Source: Trichinella spiralis
Taxonomy: Eukaryota; Nematoda; Enoplea; Trichinellida; Trichinellidae
Direction: 5' to 3'
NCBI GenBank assembly: GCA_000181795.3
Contig: CM012954.1
Span: forward strand, 1,274,774 to 1,338,773
DNA: 64,000 nucleotides
Shown here: positions 23,101 to 35,450 of the stretch, in pieces
Numbering within the stretch: position 1 is the first letter of the stretch
Layout of the letters: each line of letters starts with the position of its first letter
Program-made: the position numbers and the translations under genes
The notes under the pieces: generated by a model
Database searches by the model: none
Seen by the model: the letters and a program-made list of their open reading frames with translations, nothing else
Told to the model about the DNA's origin: nothing

Positions 23101-25291
23101 CAACTTGCATAATTTATATTCTGTTATTACATTAATATTAAAACACCAGACACACACATACACACGCACACAGACACGCACACTGTGGAAACGGAGCATG
23201 GAAAAATAGTGAAACTTTCAATTGGACGAACAGTCCGCATTTGACAGCCAAATGCCCATTAAATTGTCGTTGGAGCCGTAAAATTGCATAAATAAAAATT
23301 GCACAGCAAACATCACAATCAATAAAAAGCACAACACTGGAGATTCAATGTTGCTTTCTTCAAAGCAAACATACAATCATCGCACATGAAAGAGATAGCC
23401 GCCGCTGCTTTTACAGCTATTGCCGAACATGCATTTTACAAAAGAGGTGCGCGTCAGATTTCAATCGACAACAATTCACTTCACCAATTATTCAATATTT
23501 CAATTATTACACCAAAATCGAAACCGTTTTTTGCAAAGTAATGAAGATGAGAGAGGAAGAAGCAAAGAAAAAAAAGAAAAGCAATACAACACTTACCAAA
23601 CTGATGGGATATTGTTCACTGTTGTTGTTGTTGTTGTTGCTGTTGGTATTGTATTTTCACTTGCAGTAGATAAGTGAGCTATGGAAGTTGGGAATCTGAA
23701 AAATACAAATCATCAAAAAACAAATTTCCAACTACTAAACAGATTCGACTTATCTTATCAATGTGCTAATATATTATTCATTAATATAAGGAAAAATCGT
23801 GTAATGCGAACAACAACAACATATAATTAATTCATTTGCGAATTCATTGCTGAACGATTGGAAAATATAGATTTGAAAAAAATCATTTTCATTTGTTCCA
23901 TACCAAATTTATGCAAATACAAACATATATATATGTATGTTTTTTTCTTCAACTCTGAGAAGTAAAAACAGTACTACACACTGATTGTGCGATTGTAATG
24001 ACCCAGAGGGGTAATGAAAGAAAATATTTCTCAAATCTCCCATATCATCCGTCCATCGTTCACAATTGAAGCCCATCAAAAGCTTAACAATTACACATAA
24101 CAACGAGATTTCTTAAAAACAAAAAGTTGAATTGTACTGTTGATAGAGGCAGCATAACAAAATGAAAAAATAAATATAGAATAAAATAAAGCATGCAAAA
24201 TAATCGTCAGCTTTTCAAGGTAAATTTCAATTGCACCTTGATCACAAATTTCACATTTCTATCAGTTTTGTGATGAAATTAATCAAAAACCGAAATTCGT
24301 CATTTGACAAGCTCATCAAAAACGTAAGCCCACCACACCCACATGTTCAATTTCCTTTGATCTAACGTGCTATTTATTCATTTATTACATTTGGAAAAGC
24401 AAGCAAAAAGGTAAAATTACTTTGCATTGACCAACACCACTTGACGCTGCAGTTAATTGGCAAATTACACACAACCGACAACAAGCCCATTTGTCAGCAT
24501 TATCTATTATAATGCTGCTGGTTGGTGATTAAAAATTGATACGAAAAAGCTGTTGCTTTATCAATGCACGCAAAGCTTCTTACATGAGATCTAAGAGTAA
24601 AGAACAACAATAAAATGACGCTGTGTATTTGGAATGGCAAACTGACTGCAACATACCGAATATCAGAGACCAAGGCGGTGAGCATTTGTGATCAGCTATT
24701 CAACGTCACGTTCGACGGTGCAGAATTATTGTTCATGTAAATTTTTGTTCAAATTGATTGATTGAACAAGCAAAGCAAGAAAAGTACAAAAATAAACATA
24801 TAAATAAATAAATAAAACTACACCTTTGTCACATCCTTGTCGAAATTGGCTGAAACTGGCAATAAAAAAAACAGAACAATTAAATTATCAGTTAAAATAG
24901 AAATAATCGCAATCACGATTCAACAAATTTATTAATATCACCACACAATTAATCCAAAATCATCAATGTTTATTATTTTTTTCAACTTTGCTTCTTTCAA
25001 AGAACAAATTGAATAAAAATTTTCTTGATTCCATTAATTGACCATAATTATTTGCATACAATTTCACCAGCTGAATAACAGACTTTCGCCAAAAGTTCCA
25101 TTTCCAAAGGCACCAAGAATAGTCGACATCTAAGTAGGCAAATGATAGATAAAAGGTAGGATTGTCGTTGTTGATCACAATTGGAAGCTACATTTTCATT
25201 AAAAATGAAAAAAAGACTAACAAATCAAACTGACTAGATAAGTAACCAACACCCACGCTAAGATATTTTTCACATGATTGTATTCTCATCG
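17190..25291. other. 8.1-kb gene-free stretch
   Basis: No frame here shows recognisable protein similarity. Open frames are short, AT-rich and lack matched splice sites. Contents noted: (TA)n near 17203; a tetranucleotide AGCA tract at 18361-18387 with its inverted partner at 18525-18540; a pyrimidine-rich run near 20838-20885; an ATT tract at about 22512-22543; (CA)n near 23146-23180; a GTT tract near 23620. Both flanking genes are on the minus strand. The interval therefore lies downstream of transketolase and upstream of SLC34, and is the natural place for SLC34 regulatory DNA and untranslated exons. A non-coding RNA cannot be excluded by eye. Confidence 0.5.
18361..18541. repeat. Inverted tetranucleotide tracts (AGCA)n / (TGCT)n
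   Basis: About 27 bp of AGCA units at 18361-18387 and a complementary run of CTTG units at 18525-18540, separated by about 137 bp. The arms can pair to form a hairpin in RNA or single-stranded DNA. Confidence 0.75.
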
Positions 25292-28200
25292 TCACGCGTG
25301 CCCTGCTAATTGAACACACGCCTCGATTATGTGCTTGGCGGAAATTCCAAACATGTCCATCAGTGAGTCTGGAGGTCCAGAACGAGGCAGTGCATTCACA
25401 GCCAAGCTTTTCAATTGAATATCCGAATATTCAGCCAATGCTGAAGCTACTGCATCACCAATTCCACCTGAAGAAATAAGATTTTGTTCAAAGAAATCAA
25501 AACTAATGAATGCGAAACAAACAAACCTTCCGGATAATGATCTTCTACAGTAAGCACTTTTCCACCGACACGTTTCGCTTGTTCAGCCAACGTGCGCTTG
25601 TCTATCGGTTTCACAGTGAATAAGTCACAAATGCAGACGTGCAGGCCTTTTTCCTTGGCTAACACATCCGCCGCAGTGAACGCTTCGAACAGCGTAACAC
25701 CAGCAGTGACGATCATCAAACGATCCTTGTCAGAATGACGAACAATCTGAAATTGAAAATTTAAATAAACAGAGAACCACACCCTGCCGCCCCTCCCCAA
25801 GAAAAGACAATCATTTTCAATAAAAACCTTCGCTTGTCCAATTGAAAATTGCTCCTCATTTGAATAAATGACCGGTGTGTTCGGCCGGCCGGTACGTATG
25901 AAACAAATGCCGTTCACTCGGGCGGCTAATTCGACAGCACGTTCACAGCTGACAGCATCCGACGGATAAAACACCGTCGAACCAGGTAGCGTACGAAACA
26001 TGGCAATATCTTCCAAGCCCATCTGACTGGGACCATCCTCACCTGGACACGGTAGGGAATACATTTGCATAATCGATCGACTACAAAACAAACTTACCAA
26101 TCGACACGCCTGCATGCGATCCGCAGCACTTGACGTTGGCACCAGAAATGGCGCCCATCCGAAGCTGATCAAATGCTCTTGTAAAAAACGTAGCAAAGGT
26201 GCTACAAAAAGGCAACGTTCTGCTTCTCGTGCTGCAGCCAACTGCTACACCTACCTGAAAATGTTTTGCATTGTGCAAGCAATTTTTGAAAAATTTTCAA
26301 AAGCGAACAAACAAAAAACAAATACCATATTTTGTTCCGATATGAAACATTCGATAAATCGATCTGGAAAAGCGTTTTTGAATTTATCAGCAAAAGTTGA
26401 ATTCTTGACGTCACCATCCAAAGCAATTACACGATCACAAGACTTGCCCAACTTGACCAAAGCTGTTCCGTACGCAAGTCGTGTAGCCACCTGAAAAAAT
26501 CAAATTTCAAAGCATCAAAAATTTACTATAATCACAGTTCAATTTAATCGACTATATAACACGATTCACTACTCTATATCAAGTTGAATCAATTATACTT
26601 TCACAATTGTAATATTACTTTATGCATTGGAAAATAAACACATTTTTAAATAGTGTATTGTAGAAACGATAAGATACTTTTCATGAATTGACAAAGCACC
26701 CCAGTACTGACTACAGTAATTGCTATTCCAACTGACCATGGCGAATTTGTCATAAATGAAATCAACACTTTTCGCCAGCAGAGAGGTCAGGTGGTAATGA
26801 AAAATATTCATCACGATTCAAAATAATTTTAAAAAGAAAAAAAAATTTTATTTTACTTTTTCGCCGATCTTGTAATTTGGCGGCTCAGATAATTTAACAT
26901 TGCTAAAGTCGTTCGCTTTGAGCGGCTTGCTTGGATCAATTCTTGGAAGATTTATGGAAAGCTTGTGGCGGTCTAAATTTTTTATTCTACTATTGATCGC
27001 CTCCAATGCAGCAGCTGCCTCCTTTCCAAGTGCTTTCCCATGCCAGTTCTCTTGATCTTCCACTTTCGGAATGCCGAAACCTTTGAACGTCTTGGCAACT
27101 ATCGCCGTTGGTTTGTGCTTCACTCCGGCTGCAGAAGAAAAAGATCGACAAAGAGCTTCTACGTCATGCCCATCCACACATTCCACATTCCAACTGCGAT
27201 ACAAATTCAATTGAAATTAATAAAAGAAGAAACAACAATCAAGCATTTTTTTAATGCAAAACCAATAATCTCTTGTCATCTCACCCGAATGCTTCAAATC
27301 TTTGCTGGTAGACATCAATGCGGTGACCCAAAGAAGCAGGCTGGCTTTGACCAAGTCGATTTATGTCAAAAATAGCAACCAAATTGTCCAATTCATACAT
27401 TCCGGCAAAATGCAACGCTTCCCACACACTTCCTTCGGCACTTTCACCGTCGCCAAGCACACAGTAGACACGAGAATCAATCTTGTCCATAAATTTCATC
27501 ACGTAAGCCATGCCGGCAGCACAGCTCAAACCTTGACCAAGCGATCCAGTAGCCACATCGACAAAACTCAATCTCTTCAACGAAACAAATTAATTAAACA
27601 ATTTAAAAAATTGTAAAATCAAATTATTTACAGGTGTCGGATGTCCTTCTAGATCGCTATCAATTTTTCTCAAATTTAACAATTCACTTTCAGGAATTAA
27701 GCCAGCTTCCACCCAACAGGCGTACAGTATCGGGCCAGCATGTCCCTAAACACAACTCAATGTATGCGGTGAAATATGACAAACTGTCCAACCTTGGACA
27801 AAATAAAACGGTCGTTGTATGGATCTCGTGGATTTTTCGGATCATATTTCATCGTGTGAAAAAACAATACTGACATAATCTCAGCCATGCTACAACAACT
27901 GGTCGGATGTCTAAAAAATGAGCGAATATTGACGAGTGATTTTCAATTTCCATCGTCAACTTGATTTGCACATTCAAACCAAATAGAAGAACATCAATCA
28001 AAACGGCGCTTCTACATTTCGAAAATTGCAACTTTTTTGAAAATCAAAAATATACAGTAAGAAAAATGGAGGCAAAAATGACGAACCTTCTTGTCACAAA
28101 TGTACAACAACAAAATTCGTTTTACTTTTACACGACTGTTTAAAATTAATCAATAATTTATGTGACATGCCAAAACATTTAGCCAGTACACGTAGTTTCA

Positions 28201-29115
28201 CTTGTAAAAAATAGTATACTGATAAATACTGAATCACATTTGCGATTGTCATTTCAAATTTCACTGTTTACTACTTATACGTTAAAATTGAAAAAAAGCA
28301 GAATGTAATTTTCATTCTTCAAAATGCAAAAAAATTTAAACAAACAGTAAACATTATAATAAGCTGTGTTTGGAAAAACTTGAAATAATTTCCATAAAGC
28401 ACACGGTGAACAACTTATTTGCTGTCATTATTACTGGCTAATTCTATACATCAGAATTACGGGGACGTTCGGAAAAAGACAGACAGTTCTAGTTATTCCA
28501 ATCATTCTTAGCAATTTCAATTAGGTCAAATAAATCTCAGTAGGTGTATATTAAACAATTTAAAGCTAGTTTTAAATAACATTTGAAAAATATTTCATTA
28601 TAAATCAAAAGCTGAAGCATCATTCTGACATAATTGGAAATAAGTGAAATTCATCAGTGCTAAAAGCTACGAAAGCAATTCAATTATATCAGTCAATTTT
28701 CCATCCAATTTAAAATGAAATGACAGACAAAATAGAGAAGATCGTGCAAACATTTCAACTTGGAAAAATGTCCTGCTCTATGATTATATTCATATTAAAT
28801 TCAAAAATTGATTTAAAAAATGAAAAATAACAACAATTATAACAGTTACTTGGTCATATTTAAATTCTATTTTTATATCACTAATTAATGCAGCTATATG
28901 AAAACCAAGAAAAAAACAATTAAACAAAAGAACATCAAAATCAACCGCAATATTACATATTTGTGCATAATCTACTTTTTTTACATGTTCGTTTCAAAAA
29001 ATAATGCTTACCCTGAGTTGGATGCATTAGTAGCACGAATACTGTGAATGCGAAGCTTGTGGGCAATATCTTTCAACTCTTGAATAGTATGCAAATCTGG
29101 AAGAGCGCTAGGCAT
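25292..29115 (-). CDS. tkt: Transketolase
   Basis: Thiamine-diphosphate enzyme of the non-oxidative pentose phosphate pathway that moves two-carbon ketol units between sugar phosphates. Ten exons (29115-29012, 27910-27793, 27745-27632, 27574-27285, 27193-26857, 26490-26326, 26254-26098, 26042-25828, 25746-25527, 25467-25292) give exactly 631 codons plus stop, against 623 aa as I recall for human TKT. Landmarks: [19 protein letters not shown]; the ThDP-binding [13 protein letters not shown] continuing to [71 protein letters not shown]; and VEDHYPEGG near the C-terminus. All conserved catalytic blocks appear complete. The first intron is 1.1 kb, the others 47-366 nt. Three TACAGTA heptamers sit 42-112 bp upstream of the ATG. 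NOP9 lies upstream on the same strand, 459 bp away. Confidence 0.97.
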
Positions 29116-29573
29116 TCTGGCTGTCGACCAACACTGACGGGAATGAACGAACAAAATACAGTACAATGCAACGTACAGTAACGAAATGTCAAGCCCAAAT
29201 TTAATCAGGTCACCAATGAGTACAGTATTGAACATTTGTAAAATTTAGGAATTAAAAAAATCAATAAAATTTTGAATAAATAAATCAAATGTACATGTGC
29301 ACGTTTATTCGGATGATTTAAAAAAATAAAAATGCTCAAAAAATGTTTTTTACTAAATTAAAAATTGCTTTGATAAAATTTCAAAATATTCATCATTTAT
29401 TAATTTTTGCTTCCTTTTTTGTGTTTCAAAAAGTTTTAAAACGTACTTTGTCATGTTTCATATTAAGTTTGCTAACTAAGAGAGAGATAGAACATTTTGT
29501 TTCACTTTATTCATCATATCACTGACGACAAAAATTACAATTGAACGCACCTCCAATGTGCACAAGTGATCTA
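29116..29573. promoter_or_regulatory. Transketolase upstream / NOP9 downstream interval
   Basis: 458 bp. TACAGTA occurs at 29157-29163, 29174-29180 and 29221-29227, a local cluster just upstream of the transketolase start. The rest is AT-rich and includes the NOP9 3' UTR. No gene seen. Confidence 0.5.
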
Positions 29574-31734
29574 TTATTTTTTTTTCACAGACGGTCGAGA
29601 GTACCTGTTTTTCATATAAGAAATCCACTGTCTTACAGATATCTTGTATTTATCTAAAGAAAACTTAGCTGCAAGTAGTTTACCAGTTTGGCTCTTTAAG
29701 CTGCACTTCAACATGGCGTCCATGATCGGTAGACGTTCTTCGACATCACAATTCTCCCAAACGCATTCTAGAACTCGAGAACCAAAACGACCGTTCGCCA
29801 ATTTGAACGTAATCGGCTAATCAGAAAAAATGAAAGACATGCAAATTCAAAAAATAACAATAACAATAACAAAAAATGCCACACCAAAATCTTGTTGACA
29901 ACAGCTCTGCGCTGATCCAGCGTTTCTGCTGCTTTTACCAGTGCTTCAACTGCGTAGCTACCCAAAGAAGAGGAAGAAATTTGAAGAAAATCTTCATATG
30001 GCAAATTTAACATTTGTTCGAAAAAGAATTCCTTTGCTGAGAATGTGGCCAACGTTTGCGTTAAAACGCTGCCGAAATATTTTATTTTTTTCTGCAAATG
30101 CGTAAAGGAGCGAAAGATAAAACTACAAGTTTTGAAAGTTTTCGATTTAAGCATACCAAAAAAACTTTGTCTTGTACATAACACTGCATGGATAGCAAAC
30201 AACGAAGAAAATGAGCCTCACAAATTTTCGGATCTCGACAGTTCAGCACCGTTTTAATTTTCTAGAACAATTTAAAATATTTCTCAGTGAATTAAAAAAA
30301 ATAATTAAAATAATCATAACAAATCAGTTTTTAATTGTCATCTTACTTCGACAAGAATGGTTTCCAGCTGTGGCTTTTCTCTAACAAAAATGCACAATGA
30401 ATGCACCACACCGTACAATCGGGCTTTCCAAATTTCATCAAAGCATTGTAAAACTTCTTCGTATAATTCTTTCGCCTGAACATACTGTTTAAAATTTTAC
30501 TTGCAAAATTACAAAAAATTTTTACCAAAACAGAATCATCCACTTTTCTGATCATCTGCTGCAATGGATAATTGGCATACTGGTCAGAAATTAACCTCGC
30601 AACACTACCACGGAAACAATTTTCGTACAATTTTAAAACATTCTCAATGGAAGAAAATCTGATATATTGGTCCCAAACACGACTTGCTTGCTTGTTAGTT
30701 AACATTGAGTGAACCGTCCTGAATTGAAATAAAGTAACCAAATAATTCAAAATATGCATTCATACTTTTTGTTTTCTTCCAAAATCGATGGCAACAAGCC
30801 ATTAACAAAGGTACAATTAAAACTGGAATCAAAAGCAATAAAATCTTGAACTAACAATGAAAACGGTTCTCGATTTGCAAATTCTAAAGCAACAATCGAA
30901 TTACGATGCGTACAAGTGACAAATTTAAAATACCTCGTATGGATTTCCAATTCAGAACTCGACCAGCGAGATTGTTGTAGACTGAAATAAATTCGGCCTG
31001 ATTCAAAAAATTAGCTTCAAAACGCTTCGGTTCATTCTCATTTTTGGCAGAAAAAATTGGCGTTGCACCATTATGAGCACATTTTTCAACTCCACTGATG
31101 GCACTTCCGAGCCTTCTCAACAGATGACTACCGCCGTGCTGCACTGACAGTGAATCAACGTTTTCTAAGGCAATTTCGGATAATTTAAGCAAAACTGACG
31201 CTTTCCGCGGCCCTTCTGATTCATTCAAAGCAACAGCAAGCAATTTTTCCAACGCGCCACCATAACTGGTCATCAATGTTAGAATAACTTTCTTTCTAAT
31301 TTTCACAATTTTCCATAGTAGTTCCATAGCAATGGAAGCATTGTTACCAATAATAATAAGCAAATTGTTAAAACAATCTTTTTCTCGAAGTACAGAAATC
31401 TCATGACCGTGGCATTCGCTCAATAAGTTTTTAAACAGTATACCTGGAATTGAAAAAAAGAAATAATAATAACTTCATCAAGCTAATACAGTGAAAAATA
31501 CGCACTTTTCTCTTCTTCAGACATGTTCGCTTCATCGGATTGAACTGTTCGGGAAAGCTGTTCTATATAATGTTTCAATTCTTCAAATTTACCAGAATAT
31601 TGATTTGAGCTAGGAGATTTTTTCGATTCTTCCACTGCAGGATGGGTAAAATAGCGTCCAGTAAAATTTTGTCGTCTACGAGCATGTGTGGAAAAAATTT
31701 CATTTCCTTCATTGTTAAATTTTATAAATTGCAT
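29574..31734 (-). CDS. NOP9: NOP9-type Pumilio-repeat nucleolar protein
   Basis: NOP9 is a nucleolar PUF-like RNA-binding protein needed for 18S rRNA processing in the 40S pathway. Eight exons (31734-31506, 31443-30934, 30883-30766, 30718-30526, 30484-30347, 30261-30157, 30091-29885, 29816-29574) join in frame to 580 aa. Repeat-like blocks match the family: VQHGGSHLLRRLGSAI, RLISDQYANYPLQQMIRKV (vertebrate IANFPLQRLL), SSSLGSYAVEALVKAAETL (AGSHVLDAIL position) and LANGRFGSRVLECVW (SRHGSRVLDAIW). The basic tail SRPSVKKK fits a nucleolar protein. The ATG at 31734 is the first in frame; the TTG at 31740 is not used. The first intron uses donor GTGCGT. Divergent from the NT5DC gene. Confidence 0.88.
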
Positions 31735-32288
31735 TTTCAACTTTTCCCAACCAACCTGCCAACCGATGTTTCCAACTTAAACGATGCGTCTATTACCGTA
31801 CCATTTAATACCGCTTAAGTACAAATCTTTTTTTTGATAGATATTTTTGAAAACAGAAAAACTATTAATATTCAAAATATTTCAGATTTATTCAAAAAAT
31901 TAAATTTTACATAATGAAAGCAATTTAAAGAATATCTTTAATTATATAGTTTACTGTAATCATTCATAGTGATTCAGAAAAATGATATAAGAAATAATTA
32001 TACAAGTAGTATATGCATCAGTTAGATATTTTTTAATATTTTATTTCAATTGACACCTTATTATTACCATAATAAAGTCATGTTACTTTGTTGATATTTT
32101 AAAACATCTAACGTTGCGCATGTTACGTTTGCATCATAGAAAAACCTTCACTGAAAGCAATAAATAATGAGAGAGCAAATGATGGCGAGCACAACTTATG
32201 ACCGGTTTTGCTACTTATGTCAAAATATAAAATTTATTTTAAGAATTCAAATTATATTAGTTGATATTCTTTATTGTTCACATCTTCA
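31735..32288. promoter_or_regulatory. Divergent promoter interval NOP9/NT5DC
   Basis: 554 bp between divergent ATGs, very AT-rich, with TACTGTA at 31952-31958. No gene seen. Confidence 0.5.
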
Positions 32289-34351
32289 ATGATACGTTGC
32301 TTCATCTTGCGACAAGTTTATCTTCTTTTTTCAAAATCTTCAAACTGCAGAACAGCAGAATTTTTGCAATCGAAGAATTTTTTCTCAGGTTCGGATGGAA
32401 TGCGCAATGTCAAGAATGAATCGAATTTATGGGACATTTATAGTAAAGTGAAAATGAAAGCTTTAAAATATCCACTGCCACCACCAATTGACAACAGGAT
32501 GGTGTTCGTAAACAATGAATTAGACTTGTCTGAAATTGACGTTTATGGATTCGATTATGATTACACGTTAGCAATTTATCGCAAATCGTTGAACTCTGCA
32601 ATATATGAAATGGCGTTGAAAAGAATGGTTTCGGGATTTAAGGTACTTCAATTGCTCATCGGTAAAAAATAATGCACTTGACGCTATTTTTATTTTGTGG
32701 TACCCTCGTGAATTGGAAAATATGGCATATGATCCTGACTTCTTTGTCAGGGGATTGCATTTCGATTTGTCTACTAATATTCTATTGAAGATGGATGCAT
32801 TTTGTAACATCCAAAAAGGCACTGCCCACAGGTATTTTTTCCAATGATGAGTGCTATTTGCAGTTTCCTCACGAAATTCACTTAGAGGCAAAAAAATCCT
32901 TTCCGAAGATGATGTCAACAATATATACAATGGACATCACATTCCACAACATTATTTGAAGTGCAACTCTTTGGTCAGTTAATGTTTTCCTGTAGCTTTT
33001 TAATTTCAGAATATTTTGTTTTTTTTATCATAGGAAAACAAAAGAATGGGACAGTTGTTGGATCTTTTCAGCTTACCTGAAATTGGTTTATTATCGAATG
33101 TGGTTGAATATTTTGAAAATAATTCCATACCGTACAATTCGTTATCAATTCTTCACGACGTAAGAAGTGCAACCGGCCAAATTCATTCTACAGGTGAAAT
33201 GCATCAAGCTATTCTTAAAAATACAGGTAACTTTTTAAAAAAAATAATTATCTCATTTATTATTTATTTTAAATTTTGTATTTCAGATAAATTTATTAAA
33301 CGATTACCAGGATTACGTCAATTCTTTGAAAGACTGATGAGTCATAAAAAATATGTTTTTCTTATCTCCAACAGCCCTTATTATTTCATGTAAAAATATA
33401 TGTATATTATTTAATTTTTAATTTCCAATTTATTTTCAGTGATTCTGGAATGCGATATTTATTGGGAGATGATTGGCAAAAATTATTCAACTGTATCATA
33501 GTTCAAGCAAAAAAGCCAAATTTCTTTAGAAACACATTCAGGTAAATGCTAATTTTTAATATTAATGACTTTGCAATTTTGTAATGAGCTAAATTATACA
33601 GTATGGTGGAATTTTAGACAATTTCGTGTCTACTGGCCTGATACAGGTAAGTTGGCGTGGGAGAAGGTTACCAAAATTGATCGTGGAATTATTTATGCAG
33701 GAGTATGTTGATGCAAAGAGTAAATATTCGAATGAATTGATATTTTTACTTTTAAGGGAAATCTGGAAGACTTTTTACAACTTAGTGGCATAGGCAACAA
33801 AGGTGTTTTGTACTTTGGCGATCATGTATCTTACGATCTCGCAGTATGTCTCTCTGTGTGTGTGTTAGTCGAATTTTGTCATTAGATTGAAAAAAACCAA
33901 TGTCTCCAAGGAACCTACAAGACGTGTCGGATGGAGAATTGCGGCAATTGTTCCAGAATTGACGAAAGAAATTCGAATTCAAAATTCGGAAGAGTATCGT
34001 CGAAAACTACTCTGGCTGCAAGTGTTGACGTCGTTGATTGATGAACAATGTTCAGAAGAAGCGGAGAAAAGCGTCCAGATGAGGGAAATTTTGCGCAACT
34101 GGTGCGCCGAACGACAACGTGCGCGTGATGAGTTGGAAATTTTTCTGAATCCCCACTTCGGTTCCATATTTCGCTGCTACCACAACCCTTCCTATTTTCT
34201 GATGCGCTTGTTGCGTGTTACCGACGTCTACATGGCCAAAGTTACCAATCTTTTGCAATACAACATCGAACATACGTTTTTCGCCAGTCGATGGCCACTG
34301 CCACACGAAGCGGACCTGTGCCATCCTGCTCACTTTTTGAAACATCTATAA
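32289..34351 (+). CDS. NT5DC: NT5DC2/3-type HAD 5'-nucleotidase domain protein
   Basis: Member of the cytosolic-type 5'-nucleotidase-domain (HAD) family closest to NT5DC2/NT5DC3; the substrate is not established for these proteins. Nine exons (32289-32642, 32701-32831, 32886-32973, 33034-33226, 33287-33389, 33440-33541, 33618-33702, 33757-33843, 33911-34351) give 527 aa. HAD motif I is GFDYDYTLA, motif II is LISNSPYYF, and YFGDHVSYDLA is the acidic motif. Also conserved are HIPQHYLK, GWRIAAIVPELTKEIRI, and a C-terminal FGSIFRCYHNPSYF. The N-terminal 30 residues are basic/hydrophobic (MIRCFILRQVYLLFS), possibly a mitochondrial presequence as in NT5DC2/3. Intron 1 (32643-32700) begins GTACTT but ends TTTTGTGG, not AG, although the protein alignment needs exactly this junction. 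AATAAA is at 34641-34646. Confidence 0.9.
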
Positions 34352-35450
34352 TTCATATTTATTATGTGCACATTTTTGCTTTTGTAAAATCCCTCGTTGT
34401 TTTTAATAATGAAGTAAATTTAATTTTCCTGTCTTTTCCTTCAATTTTGAACATTAATGTAAAATCAAATGTTTTTCTGAATCGATTTTTACTGTTTTTT
34501 AATGATTTTCAGGTTTTACTTTTGTTAGGATGAGCGGGAAATGTTGGCTGTGTTCTGTAGAGTTTTTTACTACAGTAATTGTTGATGAATATGTTGTTTG
34601 AAATGTTTGTCATTCAAAATTTTTAACAAGAACCATATACAATAAAGTACAACCAGTCGGCTCTGGATCCTCAACTTTAATAGACTGTAATTGACTTGTC
34701 AACACTCAACATTTTGTCAACAATCACACAACAACGTTTGTCATTGTGTAATAATAACAGAATATAAGACTGTCAGAAATCCAAGTATACACAGAATAGA
34801 TTACATTGCTGGGTATTTTGAAACAGTAATGGTGGCAGAGGAAAGGAATAACGTCAATAACAGTGTAAAAACCAGAACGCGTCAACAATAACAAAAATCG
34901 GATCAGTGTGGTTGGCGCCGAATAGATTTGAATCAAAAGAGGAAATTAATTTGTAAATTCTACCATTTACTCGAACAGAAAAACGAATAAACTAGCTGGT
35001 GAAAGGGAAATTTTTGAAATAATTCACCAGTTTGTATGTAAATTTGTTCAGCGGCGTGGTTCGCCAGTGCCGACAGATGGCAGCACCGACTGGCGCGTCG
35101 TCCAATCGCCGGCCGCCCACGTCAGTTTTCGCAGTATACGCGGCCGGACCCTGCGCGTTAGTCGTTGCTCTTGCCGGCGTGTGAATGAGTTTGTGTCGTT
35201 CCATTTTTCAAAAACTGAAGCCAATCATCACCACCAACCGCCCAATTTGCTCGTCACATTTTACAAATTTACTCGGCAAAGGTTGGTCACACCTGTGCAT
35301 GTCAGATGAATAATTTGCTGATCGTGGATGCGTGGTTGGTTTTTGTCGAAACGTCATTTGGTTTTTTTTGTGAAATTTAATTTTTCAGCCGACGCCAGGT
35401 TGGGGTGTGGCTATGACCACTTGCTGGTCGAATATCATCACAACAGTAGG
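34352..35450. promoter_or_regulatory. Upstream region of ephrin gene
   Basis: NT5DC 3' UTR (poly(A) signal at 34641) followed by ephrin upstream DNA. TACAGTA is at 34571. A distinctly GC-rich island at about 35050-35195 stands out from its surroundings and probably marks the ephrin promoter or 5' UTR. An acceptor-like TTTTTCAG ends near 35389, so a leader intron is plausible. Confidence 0.5.
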
